From contig JBBSQX010000005.1 of NCBI GenBank assembly GCA_038243605.1, forward strand, positions 1-64,000: a DNA stretch of 64,000 nucleotides. Reading direction: 5' to 3'. The position numbers were made by a program, and so were the translations under genes. The notes under the pieces were generated by a model. The model was given only the letters and a program-made list of their open reading frames with translations, was not told the DNA's origin and ran no database searches. Below are positions 1 to 9,330 of this stretch, piece by piece. Each line of letters starts with the position of its first letter. Position 1 is the first letter of the stretch. This stretch comes from Terrimesophilobacter sp038243605. Its GTDB lineage: Bacteria; Actinomycetota; Actinomycetes; Actinomycetales; Microbacteriaceae.

Positions 1-122
1 CGCCGCCTTGCCACCCGCCCTCATCTTCTGGCGCTGCGCCCCAGCGGTGTGGGGGGCCCAACCGTCCCCTCCCGGGCACCCCCCATGCACCTGGGGGCAC
101 CCCTCACACGTCAAGTGCATCA

Positions 123-3100
123 CTACGTGACGCGGCCTTCTGTGGCCACGCGTTGGCCAACGACGGCACTCACACCGTCTTGGCGCATCGAGACGCCGTA
201 GAGGGCATCCGCAATTTCCATGGTGCGTTTTTGGTGTGTGATGATGATGAGCTGCGAGCCCTCGCGAAGGTCCTCGAGCACCGCAAGCAGCCGGCCAAGG
301 TTCGCATCGTCGAGCGCCGCTTCGACCTCGTCGAGGATGTAGAAGGGGCTCGGCCGTGCCTTGAAGATCGCGATAAGGAGCGCGATTGCGGCAAGAGAAC
401 GCTCCCCACCGCTCAGCAGCGACAGTCGTTCGATCTTCTTACCTGCTGGGCGCACCGTGACCTCGATGCCGGTGACGAGCAGATTGTCTGGATCGGTCAA
501 GAAGATGCTGCCGGTGCCGCCGGGGAACAACACCGGGAACACCTCGTTGAAGGCCGCTTTGGTGTCATCAAACGCACTTGCAAAAATCTCCTGCATACGC
601 CCATCAATATCGTCGATGATCGTGATCAAGTCTTTGCGGGTGTTCGCAAGATCAGTGAGTTGCTCAGTAAGGAACTTGTGACGCTGCTCCAGCGCGTCAA
701 ATTCTTCAAGGGCCAGCGGGTTCACACGGCCAAGCTGTGCAAGCTTGCGCTCGGCTTTCGCTAGCCGTGATTCCTGCTCGGAGCGAACATATTTCGAACC
801 TCGTGGCGCCTCAGTGTCGCCACCTGAGTGAATGTGGGAGCCACCCTTACGGTCGCCCGAATCGGCATCCCCGGCCCCGACCTCGCCGTCGGCGTTGGAG
901 TCGGAGTCGGTGTCGCCGTCGGCGTCGGCGTTTTCGTGCGCCTCGGTAGGTGCGCTACCGTCATCAGCATCAGCATCAGCATCATCATCATCATCAGCAT
1001 CATCGCGAACCATGTCGTTGGCAGCATCAGCCGCAGCCTCTTCGGCAGCGAGCGCGGCGCTGGTCGGGTCATCCGGCACCAGAACGTTCGGGCCGTACTC
1101 TGCGACGAGCACCTCTTCGATGAGCCCCAGCTCTTCACCTGCGCGCTCGAGAAGACTAGAGAGGTGCAGTTTCTTTTCGTAGATCTGCATCTCGAGTCCG
1201 TGCACGCTCTCGCTCACGGTCGCGAGACGCTCGCGAAGGGCTGCCTCATCACGACGCAGCGTTGAGAGTTCATCGTTTTGTTTCGCACGATCGGCCTCGC
1301 GTGAGGCGAGCTCGACACGGGCTTCTGACACCGACCGGTCGACGGCATCCATCACAGCGGGCAGCGCATCAATCACGCGCTGAGCCGAGTCGAGTTGGCG
1401 ACGGCGAATCACCGCGCGGCGTGCGGCCTCCTGGGCCGCAGCACGATCGTCGTTGAGTTGACGCGCGAGTTGTTCGCCGCGCAGTTCCTCTGCACGCACA
1501 CGCTCTCGTGCAGTCTCAAGCTGAAGCCGGGCTTCGACTTCACGTTCACGCACCTCATCAAGTTCGGTCGAGAGCCCCTCACGAGCAGAGGCATCCAGAA
1601 TGGGCCGGGGGCGCGACTGGGCATCCTCCAACTCGGTCTTGGCGTTCTCGGATGCCGTGACGGCAGCAGCAACCGTCTCGGTCGCGAGCGCGAGGGCGCG
1701 CTCCAACCGCTCAGCTTCTGCGCCCGCTGCCTCGACCTGTGCTCGCGCGCGGCTGAGCTTCTCTGTGCTCGCGGCAAGCTGAGCGTCGAATGCACGCAGG
1801 GTACTCAGCGCCGAAGTCGAGGCCTGCTTTGCGGTGCCGTGCACGGCGCGCTGGTCATCGAGTGCGGCCCTCGCCGTGTCGATAAGTAAGGTCACCTCGG
1901 TGAGCCTCGATTGGGCGGCGTCACGGTCAGCAACGAGTTCCACGCGGGAACGCTTGGCGCCAGAACCACCACGCAGCACGTAGCGGCTGAGCACGTCACC
2001 AGCCTTGGTGATGATGGTGACGGGAGTATTCTCTGGCAGCTTCTTCCAGACCACACGAGCTACCACAAGATCGTCGGCAATAACGATCTGTGCGAGCACC
2101 CCGAGCACGCCCCCCGGTCCGGTAACGACACTGCCTGCGGGCACTGCGCCTTCGGGCAAACCCACAGGTGGATCGCTTGGCGTGGCATCTGCAAACAGGA
2201 TGTCGACTCGGCCGAGTTCGTCGCTGCGGGCGTGATCCATGGCCTCGATCGCAGCATCACGGTTGTCGGCGAGCACAGCATCTGCGAGGGTTCCGAGCGC
2301 GGCAGCGATGGCTGCCTCAAAGCCAGGCTGCACATGAATGTGCTCTGCGACGAGCCCGCGAATTCCGCGGAGCTTTCTCGCCACGAGAGCGCTAGAACCA
2401 TCTTTCTGATCGAGTGCACTCGAGAGGGCGCTCGTGCGGGCAGTGAGACCTGAGCGTTCACGTTCAAGATCGTGGAGCTCTTCGCGCAGTCGCTCGATCT
2501 GACCTTCTGCGACCGTCACCTCGGCCTGAGCAGCCTCATACGCAGCATCAAGATCGGTCTCGGAGGTGGTGCCGGTACCGGCATCCTGCTCCAACGAAGA
2601 AAAAGCGATTTGGGCGGCCTCTCGGCGTTGCACCGCAGCATCGAGCGCGTTCTGCTGCCGCAGCACTTCACCACGCACCGCCGCGAGACGAGATGCCGCA
2701 GTTTCGGCGTGGCCAGTGAGTTTAGAAAGTTCAAGTTCGTGTCGCGACACAAGTGACGCCTGCAACGCGATCTCTTCATCGAGTGCATCGAGGTTCGCTT
2801 TGGAGTGAGCGCTTTCTTGCTGCACTTCTTTCCACGCAGCCTCTGCCTCAACGATCGCGTCGGCGAGCCGGGCCGCCTCAGCTTTTGACTCCTCAATCTG
2901 CTGAGGAGTGACCATGCTTCCGCCGCCTTGCTCATCCCCTTGCGACCCGAGGAGGGCGAGGCGCTGGTTGGCGAGCGTGTAGAGCCCGCGCAGACGCTCT
3001 TGAACAGATTCGAGCTCAAACGCCGTGCGTCGAGCAATATCGACAGCGTCACCAACCTGAGCTTGTTCGAGGTGAAGTTCGCGCAATTTGTTCTGGTCAA

Positions 3101-3884
3101 GCTGTTCTTGCAGCACAATGCGTTCGGTTTTGCGTTCGGACTCGCTGCGACCGTGCAGCGTGAGACTCGTACGAAGCGTCACAACATCGTCGGCAAGGAT
3201 GCGTGCGCGGGCATCCCGCACCGTGGCCGCAATCATCTGCGCTTCTTTGGCAATCTCCGCCTGATGACCGAGAGGCTTGAGCTGGCGGCGAAGCTCGCCA
3301 GCGAGGTCGCTCAAACGGGTGAGGTTCGCCTGCATTGCATCAAGCTTGCGCAGTGTTTTTTCTTTGCGTCGGCGGTGTTTCAGGATGCCGGCAGCTTCTT
3401 CGATGAACCCGCGCCGCTCCTCGGGGGTGGCATGCAAAACCTGGTCGAGCTGCCCCTGACCCACGATGACGTGCATCTCCCGACCCAGACCTGAATCGCT
3501 TAAGAGTTCCTGAACATCGAGCAGCCGGCAGGATTCACCGTTGATTGCGTACTCGCTGCCACCATTACGAAACAGGGTGCGGCTGATCGTGACCTCTGTG
3601 TAGTCAATCGGCAGGGCGCCATCCGAGTTGTCGATCGTGAGGATCACCTCTGCACGACCGAGTGGCCCCTTCGTGGAGGTGCCAGCGAAGATGACGTCTT
3701 CCATCTTGCCGCCGCGCAGCGTCTTCGCGCCTTGCTCCCCCATGACCCAAGCGAGGGCGTCCACGACATTAGATTTTCCGGAACCGTTCGGCCCCACGAC
3801 GCACGTCACCCCCTGCTCAAACGCGAAAGTGGTGGGCGCGGCAAAGGACTTAAACCCTTTGAGGGTCAGGCTCTTCAGGTACAT
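123..3884 (-). CDS. smc: Chromosome segregation protein SMC
   Basis: ABC-type ATPase that organises and segregates the chromosome together with ScpA/ScpB. With the start at 3884 the protein is 1253 residues and begins MYLKSLTLKGFKSFA. An AGGAGG eight bases upstream supports this start over a possible one 12 codons earlier. Walker A (GPNGSGKS) is at about residues 31-38, long coiled coils flank a hinge around residues 490-650, and the C-terminal head carries LSGGERS and the Walker B YILDEVEAALDD. A D/A/G/S-rich acidic insertion of about 65 residues (around 960-1024) sits where the second coil enters the C-terminal head and makes the protein slightly longer than usual. The gene order mutM-smc is typical, but here 8.6 kb separates the two genes. 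Confidence 0.98.
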   Translation of the reverse strand: MYLKSLTLKGFKSFAAPTTFAFEQGVTCVVGPNGSGKSNVVDALAWVMGEQGAKTLRGGKMEDVIFAGTSTKGPLGRAEVILTIDNSDGALPIDYTEVTISRTLFRNGGSEYAINGESCRLLDVQELLSDSGLGREMHVIVGQGQLDQVLHATPEERRGFIEEAAGILKHRRRKEKTLRKLDAMQANLTRLSDLAGELRRQLKPLGHQAEIAKEAQMIAATVRDARARILADDVVTLRTSLTLHGRSESERKTERIVLQEQLDQNKLRELHLEQAQVGDAVDIARRTAFELESVQERLRGLYTLANQRLALLGSQGDEQGGGSMVTPQQIEESKAEAARLADAIVEAEAAWKEVQQESAHSKANLDALDEEIALQASLVSRHELELSKLTGHAETAASRLAAVRGEVLRQQNALDAAVQRREAAQIAFSSLEQDAGTGTTSETDLDAAYEAAQAEVTVAEGQIERLREELHDLERERSGLTARTSALSSALDQKDGSSALVARKLRGIRGLVAEHIHVQPGFEAAIAAALGTLADAVLADNRDAAIEAMDHARSDELGRVDILFADATPSDPPVGLPEGAVPAGSVVTGPGGVLGVLAQIVIADDLVVARVVWKKLPENTPVTIITKAGDVLSRYVLRGGSGAKRSRVELVADRDAAQSRLTEVTLLIDTARAALDDQRAVHGTAKQASTSALSTLRAFDAQLAASTEKLSRARAQVEAAGAEAERLERALALATETVAAAVTASENAKTELEDAQSRPRPILDASAREGLSTELDEVREREVEARLQLETARERVRAEELRGEQLARQLNDDRAAAQEAARRAVIRRRQLDSAQRVIDALPAVMDAVDRSVSEARVELASREADRAKQNDELSTLRRDEAALRERLATVSESVHGLEMQIYEKKLHLSSLLERAGEELGLIEEVLVAEYGPNVLVPDDPTSAALAAEEAAADAANDMVRDDADDDDDADADADDGSAPTEAHENADADGDTDSDSNADGEVGAGDADSGDRKGGSHIHSGGDTEAPRGSKYVRSEQESRLAKAERKLAQLGRVNPLALEEFDALEQRHKFLTEQLTDLANTRKDLITIIDDIDGRMQEIFASAFDDTKAAFNEVFPVLFPGGTGSIFLTDPDNLLVTGIEVTVRPAGKKIERLSLLSGGERSLAAIALLIAIFKARPSPFYILDEVEAALDDANLGRLLAVLEDLREGSQLIIITHQKRTMEIADALYGVSMRQDGVSAVVGQRVATEGRVT
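961..1003. repeat. Triplet microsatellite inside smc
   Basis: A run of ATC/AGC triplets. On the coding strand it encodes the Asp/Ala-rich acidic stretch of the SMC insertion. A second GTC/GGC-rich triplet stretch lies at about 885-935. Copy-number change would keep the reading frame. Confidence 0.75.
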
Positions 3885-4053
3885 GGCTGCACCCTCCTGG
3901 GTCCGACGAAACTCATGCACCTACGGTACCGGAATGCCGGGGTGCTTCTGAGCGATTGCCACGGTTTGGCTTCTGTTCGCGGTGATCACTGCACTCGGTT
4001 GTACTCTGAGCGGCTTTGCACTTTTTGACACCCCCTCTCAAAGGAATCAACAG

Positions 4054-4871
4054 ATGACCGGTTTCGCCATCGATACTTTGACTATTCCCGCGACCATCGA
4101 CGCGCCAGATGCCCGCGACTTCGTCGTGATGACGGGTGTTCGCAACGAAGTCGAAGCCGAAAAAATGGGCAGTAGCGACCTTGCTTATCAACCGGTCGAG
4201 TTGTTGTCGAAATGGCAGAATCCCTACTCACCCATAATCGGTCTGGTTGCACGGGTAGGCGGGCGAATTGTGGCTCGCGCCGAGTATCAGGCGACACTCG
4301 AGGACGCCGCAACAGACGCGTGGTTCGAACTTGACGTGCTTCCAGAGTTCCGGAGGTTGGGTATCGGTTCTGCGTTGTTCGCGAGAATCCGCGCACTGTG
4401 CGAAGCGGATGGTCGCACTGTGCTTCAGTGCTATGTCAACCATGGAAGGACAGGCGGGGAGGCGCAGCTGCCACCGCGGACGGGCTTTGGCGCAGTGCCA
4501 CGAGAGAGCGCCGCCACTCAGTTTTTGCTGACGCACGGATTCACACTGGTGCAGGTCGCACGCATCAGCCGCGTCACCCTCCCTGTCGAGGAGAAGGATC
4601 TCGCGGCCGACCTCTCTGCCGTGAAAGAGGCAGCCGCACGTGACTACCGGATCATCCAGTGGACGGGGCATACACCTGCGGCATTGCGTGCCAGTATGGC
4701 CAGCTTGTACCAGCGCATGAGCACGGATGCGCCGTCAGCGGGTCTCGAGTCGACGGAAGAGGCGTGGGACGCCGACCGCGTGGATGTGCACTCGATCCCA
4801 TGCTCGACGTGAACGAGGCCATCGGCTTCGAGTCCGTCGGGTATGGGGGCGCGTGGAAGAAAGTTGACTAA
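4054..4871 (+). pseudogene. GNAT family N-acetyltransferase, internally deleted and frameshifted
   Basis: The reading frame opens at ATG 4054 behind an AAAGGA site and runs to 4812. It contains one GNAT domain (LDVLPEFRRLGIGSALF, the acetyl-CoA-binding loop) and the conserved MSTDAPSAGLE segment that joins the two GNAT halves in this family. After EAWDADRV the frame breaks. The expected C-terminal end, MLDVNEAIGFESVGYGGAWKK, continues in another frame from about 4800 to the stop at 4869-4871. Full-length relatives have, from memory, around 100 further residues between these points, forming the second acetyl-CoA-binding half. The simplest reading is a deletion of roughly 300 bp with loss of frame. 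A shortened N-terminal protein of about 252 residues could still be made. Confidence 0.8.
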
Positions 4872-4914
4872 GGCACGCGCTCACAATGTCCGACGCTCAA
4901 ACTAAGCTTTTTGA

Positions 4915-5889
4915 ATGACATTCGTCGAAGCCGAAGGGCTCACCAAGACCTACACGCCAAAAGGTGCCGGCCCCGTTCATGCCTTAGACGGGCTGGATCT
5001 TTCCGTTCCGCAAGGAACCGTGACCGCGCTTCTCGGCCCCAACGGCGCTGGCAAGACGACGACGGTGAAAGTGCTGACGACGCTGATCAGGCCTGACAGT
5101 GGTCGGGCAACGATTGACGGTATCGACGTGCTGAAGCACCCAGAGCAGATCCGCCCCATCATCGGGGTCTCCGGCCAGTATGCGGCGGTGGATGAGAACC
5201 TCACCGGCTTCGAGAACCTCGACATGGTGGGCCGGCTCTACCATTTGGGGGCAAAAGCATCGCGGCAGCGAGCACACGAATTGATCGAGCTTTTTGACCT
5301 CACCGAAGCGATGAACCGGCCCGTGAAGGGATTCTCCGGCGGAATGCGACGCAGAATCGACCTCGCAGGGGCACTCGTCACGAAGCCGCGAGTGCTGTTT
5401 CTCGACGAGCCGACGACAGGGCTCGACCCTCGCAGCCGACTCGGAATGTGGGATGTCATCACGAGTTTGGTGGGCGAAGGTACCACGGTGCTGCTCACGA
5501 CTCAGTACCTCGAAGAAGCGGATCGACTCGCTGACAGTATCTCCGTCATCGATGACGGAAAAGTGATCGCCAAGGGCACTGCGAACGAGCTGAAAGCCTC
5601 TATCGGTGGGCAGCGAGTGGAGCTGACTCTCGTTTCTGCCGAGGACAGCGCGGTCGCACTCGAGCTGCTTGAGCGCGTAGGTAACGCGCCGCCGACGGTC
5701 TCAGTAGATGGTCGCGAGTTGACCGTCAGCGCAGAAGACGCTCCTGCAGCGTTGCAGGAGGTGCTCGCTGAACTGGGTTCACGGGGAATCGCTTTGTACG
5801 ACGCGGGCATGCGCAGGCCAACACTGGATGACGTGTTCCTTCGACTCACCGGGCGCAACGCCAAGGAAGAGGAAGAGGTCGCATCATGA
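4915..5889 (+). CDS. ABC-2 type exporter ATP-binding protein, DrrA-like
   Basis: Nucleotide-binding subunit of a two-gene exporter of the daunorubicin-resistance (DrrA) type, 324 residues. Walker A GPNGAGKTT is near residue 42, the signature is FSGGMRRR, and Walker B with D-loop reads VLFLDEPTTGLDPRSR. The C-terminal region (about 230-315) matches the regulatory extension typical of DrrA proteins. No clear Shine-Dalgarno precedes ATG 4915, so the start is moderately certain. The stop overlaps the permease start by four bases (ATGA), indicating translational coupling. The substrate cannot be read from sequence; drugs, lipids or glycolipids are all possible. Confidence 0.92.
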   Translation: MTFVEAEGLTKTYTPKGAGPVHALDGLDLSVPQGTVTALLGPNGAGKTTTVKVLTTLIRPDSGRATIDGIDVLKHPEQIRPIIGVSGQYAAVDENLTGFENLDMVGRLYHLGAKASRQRAHELIELFDLTEAMNRPVKGFSGGMRRRIDLAGALVTKPRVLFLDEPTTGLDPRSRLGMWDVITSLVGEGTTVLLTTQYLEEADRLADSISVIDDGKVIAKGTANELKASIGGQRVELTLVSAEDSAVALELLERVGNAPPTVSVDGRELTVSAEDAPAALQEVLAELGSRGIALYDAGMRRPTLDDVFLRLTGRNAKEEEEVAS

Positions 5890-6746
5890 CGATGACATCC
5901 GCGGTGACATCACCGCCAACACAGCGCACACCACCGTCACTGTCGTCACCGCTGGCGCGCTGGTTGTCAGATGGATGGGTCACCACCAAGCGCAACATGA
6001 TCAAGATCAAGCGGGTGCCAGACATCTTGGTGTTCACCACTCTGCAGCCGATCATGTTTGTTCTGCTGTTCACTTACGTCTTCGCGGGCGTTATCGACAT
6101 TCCGGGCAGCAGCTACAAAGAGTTCATTATGGCGGGCATTTTCGCCCAAACCGTGGTGTTTGGCTCCACTTATTCAGGTTCGGCAATGGCGCAGGATCTG
6201 CGGGATGGCATCATCGACCGCTTCCGCACCTTACCGATGAGCCCGTCTGCCGTGCTTGTTGGGCGCACCAACGGCGACCTTTTTATTAACGCCATCTCCA
6301 TGGTGGTCATGATGATCACTGCTCTCATTGCCGGATGGCGGGTGCGCTCGAGCCCACTGGAGGCCGTTGCTGCGGTCGCCCTCTTGCTGCTTTTCGCTTA
6401 CGCGCTGTCGTGGGTGATGGCGTACCTCGGCATGCTCGTGCGCAGCCCAGAAGTGATCAACAACGTGTCATTTCTGGTGCTCTTCCCGCTCACGTTTCTC
6501 TCCAACGCCTTCGTGCCCAGTGAAACATTGCCCACGCCGCTGCGGATATTTGCGGAGTTCAATCCGGTATCCGCGCTCGTGCAGGCGGCGCGCGAACTTT
6601 TTGGCAACGTTCCAGAGGGAACGCCGATGCCGGCGGGGTGGAGCCAACAGAACCCCATTGCGACAGTGCTGATCGGCATCACCGTGGTTCTGGTGATTTT
6701 TGTTCCGCTCGCCGTCAAGCGATTTAAGAAGATCAGCTCGCGCTGA
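5886..6746 (+). CDS. ABC-2 type exporter permease, DrrB-like
   Basis: Membrane partner of the preceding ATPase, 286 residues. About six hydrophobic segments follow a cytoplasmic N-terminus of about 45 residues. The conserved stretch around FGSTYSGSAMAQDLRDGIIDRFRTLPMS is the ABC-2 family hallmark, in which the loop after the second helix contacts the ATPase. The gene starts inside the ATPase stop codon. It ends five bases from the convergently transcribed amidotransferase gene, with no obvious strong hairpin in that gap. Confidence 0.92.
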   Translation: MTMTSAVTSPPTQRTPPSLSSPLARWLSDGWVTTKRNMIKIKRVPDILVFTTLQPIMFVLLFTYVFAGVIDIPGSSYKEFIMAGIFAQTVVFGSTYSGSAMAQDLRDGIIDRFRTLPMSPSAVLVGRTNGDLFINAISMVVMMITALIAGWRVRSSPLEAVAAVALLLLFAYALSWVMAYLGMLVRSPEVINNVSFLVLFPLTFLSNAFVPSETLPTPLRIFAEFNPVSALVQAARELFGNVPEGTPMPAGWSQQNPIATVLIGITVVLVIFVPLAVKRFKKISSR

Positions 6747-6751
6747 GCAGC

Positions 6752-7459
6752 TTAGGTGAGCAGAGCCAGCCACCGATCTGCCACGGTCGACCACACCTCA
6801 CGCAGGCGCGGCTCGTAGCTCGTCATTGTTGCGATCACGTCGTCAGCGCTAAGGCCCTCAGTTACCATTTCTTCGCTGTCGTCGCGCGCCCACTCCACCG
6901 CCGTGGCTGTAAGCCCCTCCATATGAAACTGTGTGCCCCACGCTGCGGGCCCTACCCTAAATGCTTGATTCGGGCAGCGCGTGCTCGAACACAGCGGCAC
7001 AACGCCCTCCGGTAAATCATAGATCTCGAGTGTGTGCCACTGCAGGGCTTTCAGGTCGCCGCTCAGGCCATCAAAGAGTGGGTCTCCTGTCGCAGCATCG
7101 GTGAGCGCAAGATCGCACAAACCGATCTCTGCACCGTTACGCACGGAACCCACGCTGCCCCCCGCAACCACAGCGAGTAATTCGGCGCCCAAACAGATGC
7201 CGAGCAGGGGAACTTCGCGATCGAGGCAGTCGGCAATGAGAGCGCGCACCCGCGGGAGCCAAGCGGCATCCGCATCGTCATTGGGCCCAGGTGTGCCGCC
7301 CAAGACGATCACTCCATCAAAACCCTGAGCGGAGGTGGGAACTTCGACGCCGAGTTCTGGGCCCACCATCGCCATCTCCACTTTTGCGACATCGATGCGC
7401 TCCCCCACTAAACCGATACTCGCGTTCGACTCGTGTTCAACAACCAACACTCGTGTCAT
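6752..7459 (-). CDS. Class I glutamine amidotransferase-like protein
   Basis: A 235-residue stand-alone class I amidotransferase domain (GMP-synthase-like GATase1). The nucleophile elbow LLGICLGAELL puts the catalytic cysteine at residue 89, and GTQFHMEG supplies His179 and Glu181, so the triad is complete. Such free-standing proteins usually hydrolyse glutamine or gamma-glutamyl amides. The start codon overlaps the stop of the amino-acid ABC ATPase (TAATG), making this the last gene of that operon. This suggests it acts on the imported amide or gamma-glutamyl compound, which is an inference from position. Confidence 0.88.
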   Translation of the reverse strand: MTRVLVVEHESNASIGLVGERIDVAKVEMAMVGPELGVEVPTSAQGFDGVIVLGGTPGPNDDADAAWLPRVRALIADCLDREVPLLGICLGAELLAVVAGGSVGSVRNGAEIGLCDLALTDAATGDPLFDGLSGDLKALQWHTLEIYDLPEGVVPLCSSTRCPNQAFRVGPAAWGTQFHMEGLTATAVEWARDDSEEMVTEGLSADDVIATMTSYEPRLREVWSTVADRWLALLT

Positions 7460-8202
7460 TAGAGCCTTCCTGCTTCAATAATTTTCTTCAGGAATGCGCG
7501 CGTGCGCTCCTCCTTTGGATCCCCAAATATTTCTTCCGGCGTGCCAAGTTCAAGCACGACGCCTTCGTGAATATAGGCAACTTGGTCTGCCACCTCGCGT
7601 GCGAATGACATCTCATGGGTGGCCATCAGAATGGTCAACCCGTCTTCCGCCAAATCGCGCACAATATTGAGCACCTCCGCCACCAGCTCTGGGTCGAGAG
7701 CTGAGGTGATCTCGTCAAGCAACAGCACCTCGGGGTTCATCGCCAGTGCGCGCACGATCGCGACGCGCTGCTGTTGGCCGCCCGAGAGCGAGTCAGGAAA
7801 TGCCGTTGCTTTCTCGGCAAGACCAACTCGTTCGAGCAAGACTTTTGCCTGAGCTTGTGCTGCCGCCTTTGGCACGCCAAGAACGCGGATCGGCGACAAC
7901 GTCACGTTGTCCAGCACGCTCATGTGCGGAAACAGGTTGAAGCTCTGAAAGACGATCCCCACTTTGCGCCGCAGCCCATTAACATCGACACCTTCACCGG
8001 AAACCACGTCGCCATCGAGCCGGATGTCGCCGCCGTTGATCTCCTCCAGTGCGTTCACGCATCGCAGCAGAGTTGATTTGCCGCACCCAGAGGCGCCGAT
8101 GAGGCACACCACCTGATGCTTCTCTACGTGCAGGGTGACGCCGCGCAGCACAGGGTTGTCACCATACGACTTGTGCACATCGTTCAGTTCAAGAAAGGCC
8201 AC
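7459..8202 (-). CDS. Polar amino acid ABC transporter ATP-binding protein, GlnQ/HisP type
   Basis: ATPase of a polar amino-acid importer, 247 residues. It has Walker A GASGCGKST, the Q-loop in VFQSFNLFPHMSVLDN, signature LSGGQQQRVAIVRALA, Walker B VLLLDEITSALDPE and the switch histidine in ATHEMSFAREVAD. It lies three bases downstream of the permease and overlaps the amidotransferase start by one base. Family identity is clear; the exact amino acid is not. Confidence 0.95.
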   Translation of the reverse strand: MAFLELNDVHKSYGDNPVLRGVTLHVEKHQVVCLIGASGCGKSTLLRCVNALEEINGGDIRLDGDVVSGEGVDVNGLRRKVGIVFQSFNLFPHMSVLDNVTLSPIRVLGVPKAAAQAQAKVLLERVGLAEKATAFPDSLSGGQQQRVAIVRALAMNPEVLLLDEITSALDPELVAEVLNIVRDLAEDGLTILMATHEMSFAREVADQVAYIHEGVVLELGTPEEIFGDPKEERTRAFLKKIIEAGRL

Positions 8203-8205
8203 GTT

Positions 8206-9330
8206 TTACCCCTTGCTCAGTTGGCGCTGCGAGTCGCGAGCGAGAAGGCGGTCGACGAATCGGGTCTGCGGGATGGTGATGATGATGAACAGGATGGCAA
8301 CCACCGTGACCGACGACAGGTTGAAGTAGTTGCTTGAGTAGATTTTTGCCTGCGTGAACGCATCCACTGTGCCGATCACAGTGACGAGCGCCGTGTCTTT
8401 TTGCAGTCCGATGAAGTCGTTCAACAGTGGCGGTGTGACCTTGCGAACAGCTTGCGGCACCACCACGAAGCGCATTGTTTTGCCGTAGGAAAGTCCGAGC
8501 GAGCGAGCAGCGGACATCTGTGACCAGTGGATGCCCTCGATGCCTGCGCGATACACCTCGGCGACGTAGGCACTGTAGGTGAGCGTGAGCGCGAGCACTG
8601 CTGACCACATCGGGCCCATCTCGCTGAAGACCGGCACGCCAGCAAGCGGCAGACCGAAACCAACAAGGTAGATCACGATAATCGACGGCACCGCGCGGAA
8701 GATATCAACGTAGGCGGTGGCTAGCCAACGCAGTGGGCGACCGGCTTTTGACGGCGCAAGTCTTGCCAGCGCAATGATGAGCGCGAACACGAGCACGAAG
8801 GTTTCGGCGAGGAGCGCAATCTTCACGTTCTCGCCGAAGGCGACACCCACATCCACAAAACTCTTGGCCATGAACTCAACATCAAAGAATGTGGTCTGAA
8901 CGGCGTGATCATTGGCGAGAAGAAACAGGGTAAATATGGCCACAAAAAGGAGTGGTAGGCAGGAGCCGAGAGTGGTCCATCCGGATTGAGCCGCACGGGA
9001 TCGAAAGGTTCGAGCCTTCACGAGATCCTGCGCCACGATGGCCTTGCTGCTCACCAACTGCTGCTGAAATCCTCGCGCGAGCGGCCAGAGTGTAGCCAAA
9101 GCCAGTGCAACGACGACTGACACCGCGATGCCGAGTCCCACCTTCCAGGCAGCGGTATCCGCGACCGCGATCGTGAGATAGGCAGCGAAACCTGTTGCGG
9201 CGACGGTGAGAAGCGCCGTGAGCAGGCCGGCCAACAACAAGGTGTTGGCCGACCCAACGGTGACGGGGCGCGCAGCGCGTGAAGGCTGCGCACCCTTGTC
9301 ACCGCCAACGGTGCTTTTTTCTAACGTCAC
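8206..9330 (-). CDS. Amino acid ABC transporter permease with N-terminal membrane extension
   Basis: Permease of the His/Glu/Gln/Arg family, 374 residues. The conserved cytoplasmic EAA loop is visible as YRAGIEGIHWSQMSAARSLGLS followed by QAVRKVTPPLLNDF. The protein is longer than the usual 220-300 residues. An N-terminal extension of about 130 residues contains two more predicted membrane segments before the standard transmembrane core. Translation starts within the stop of the binding-protein gene (ATGA). A single permease gene implies a homodimeric channel. Confidence 0.93.
   Translation of the reverse strand: MTLEKSTVGGDKGAQPSRAARPVTVGSANTLLLAGLLTALLTVAATGFAAYLTIAVADTAAWKVGLGIAVSVVVALALATLWPLARGFQQQLVSSKAIVAQDLVKARTFRSRAAQSGWTTLGSCLPLLFVAIFTLFLLANDHAVQTTFFDVEFMAKSFVDVGVAFGENVKIALLAETFVLVFALIIALARLAPSKAGRPLRWLATAYVDIFRAVPSIIVIYLVGFGLPLAGVPVFSEMGPMWSAVLALTLTYSAYVAEVYRAGIEGIHWSQMSAARSLGLSYGKTMRFVVVPQAVRKVTPPLLNDFIGLQKDTALVTVIGTVDAFTQAKIYSSNYFNLSSVTVVAILFIIITIPQTRFVDRLLARDSQRQLSKG

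Noticed and set aside
1..122. Terminator or coding end of ftsY at the left edge
   Set aside because: GGGCACCCC-type blocks occur as direct rather than inverted repeats, and no FtsY-like reading frame is visible in these bases.
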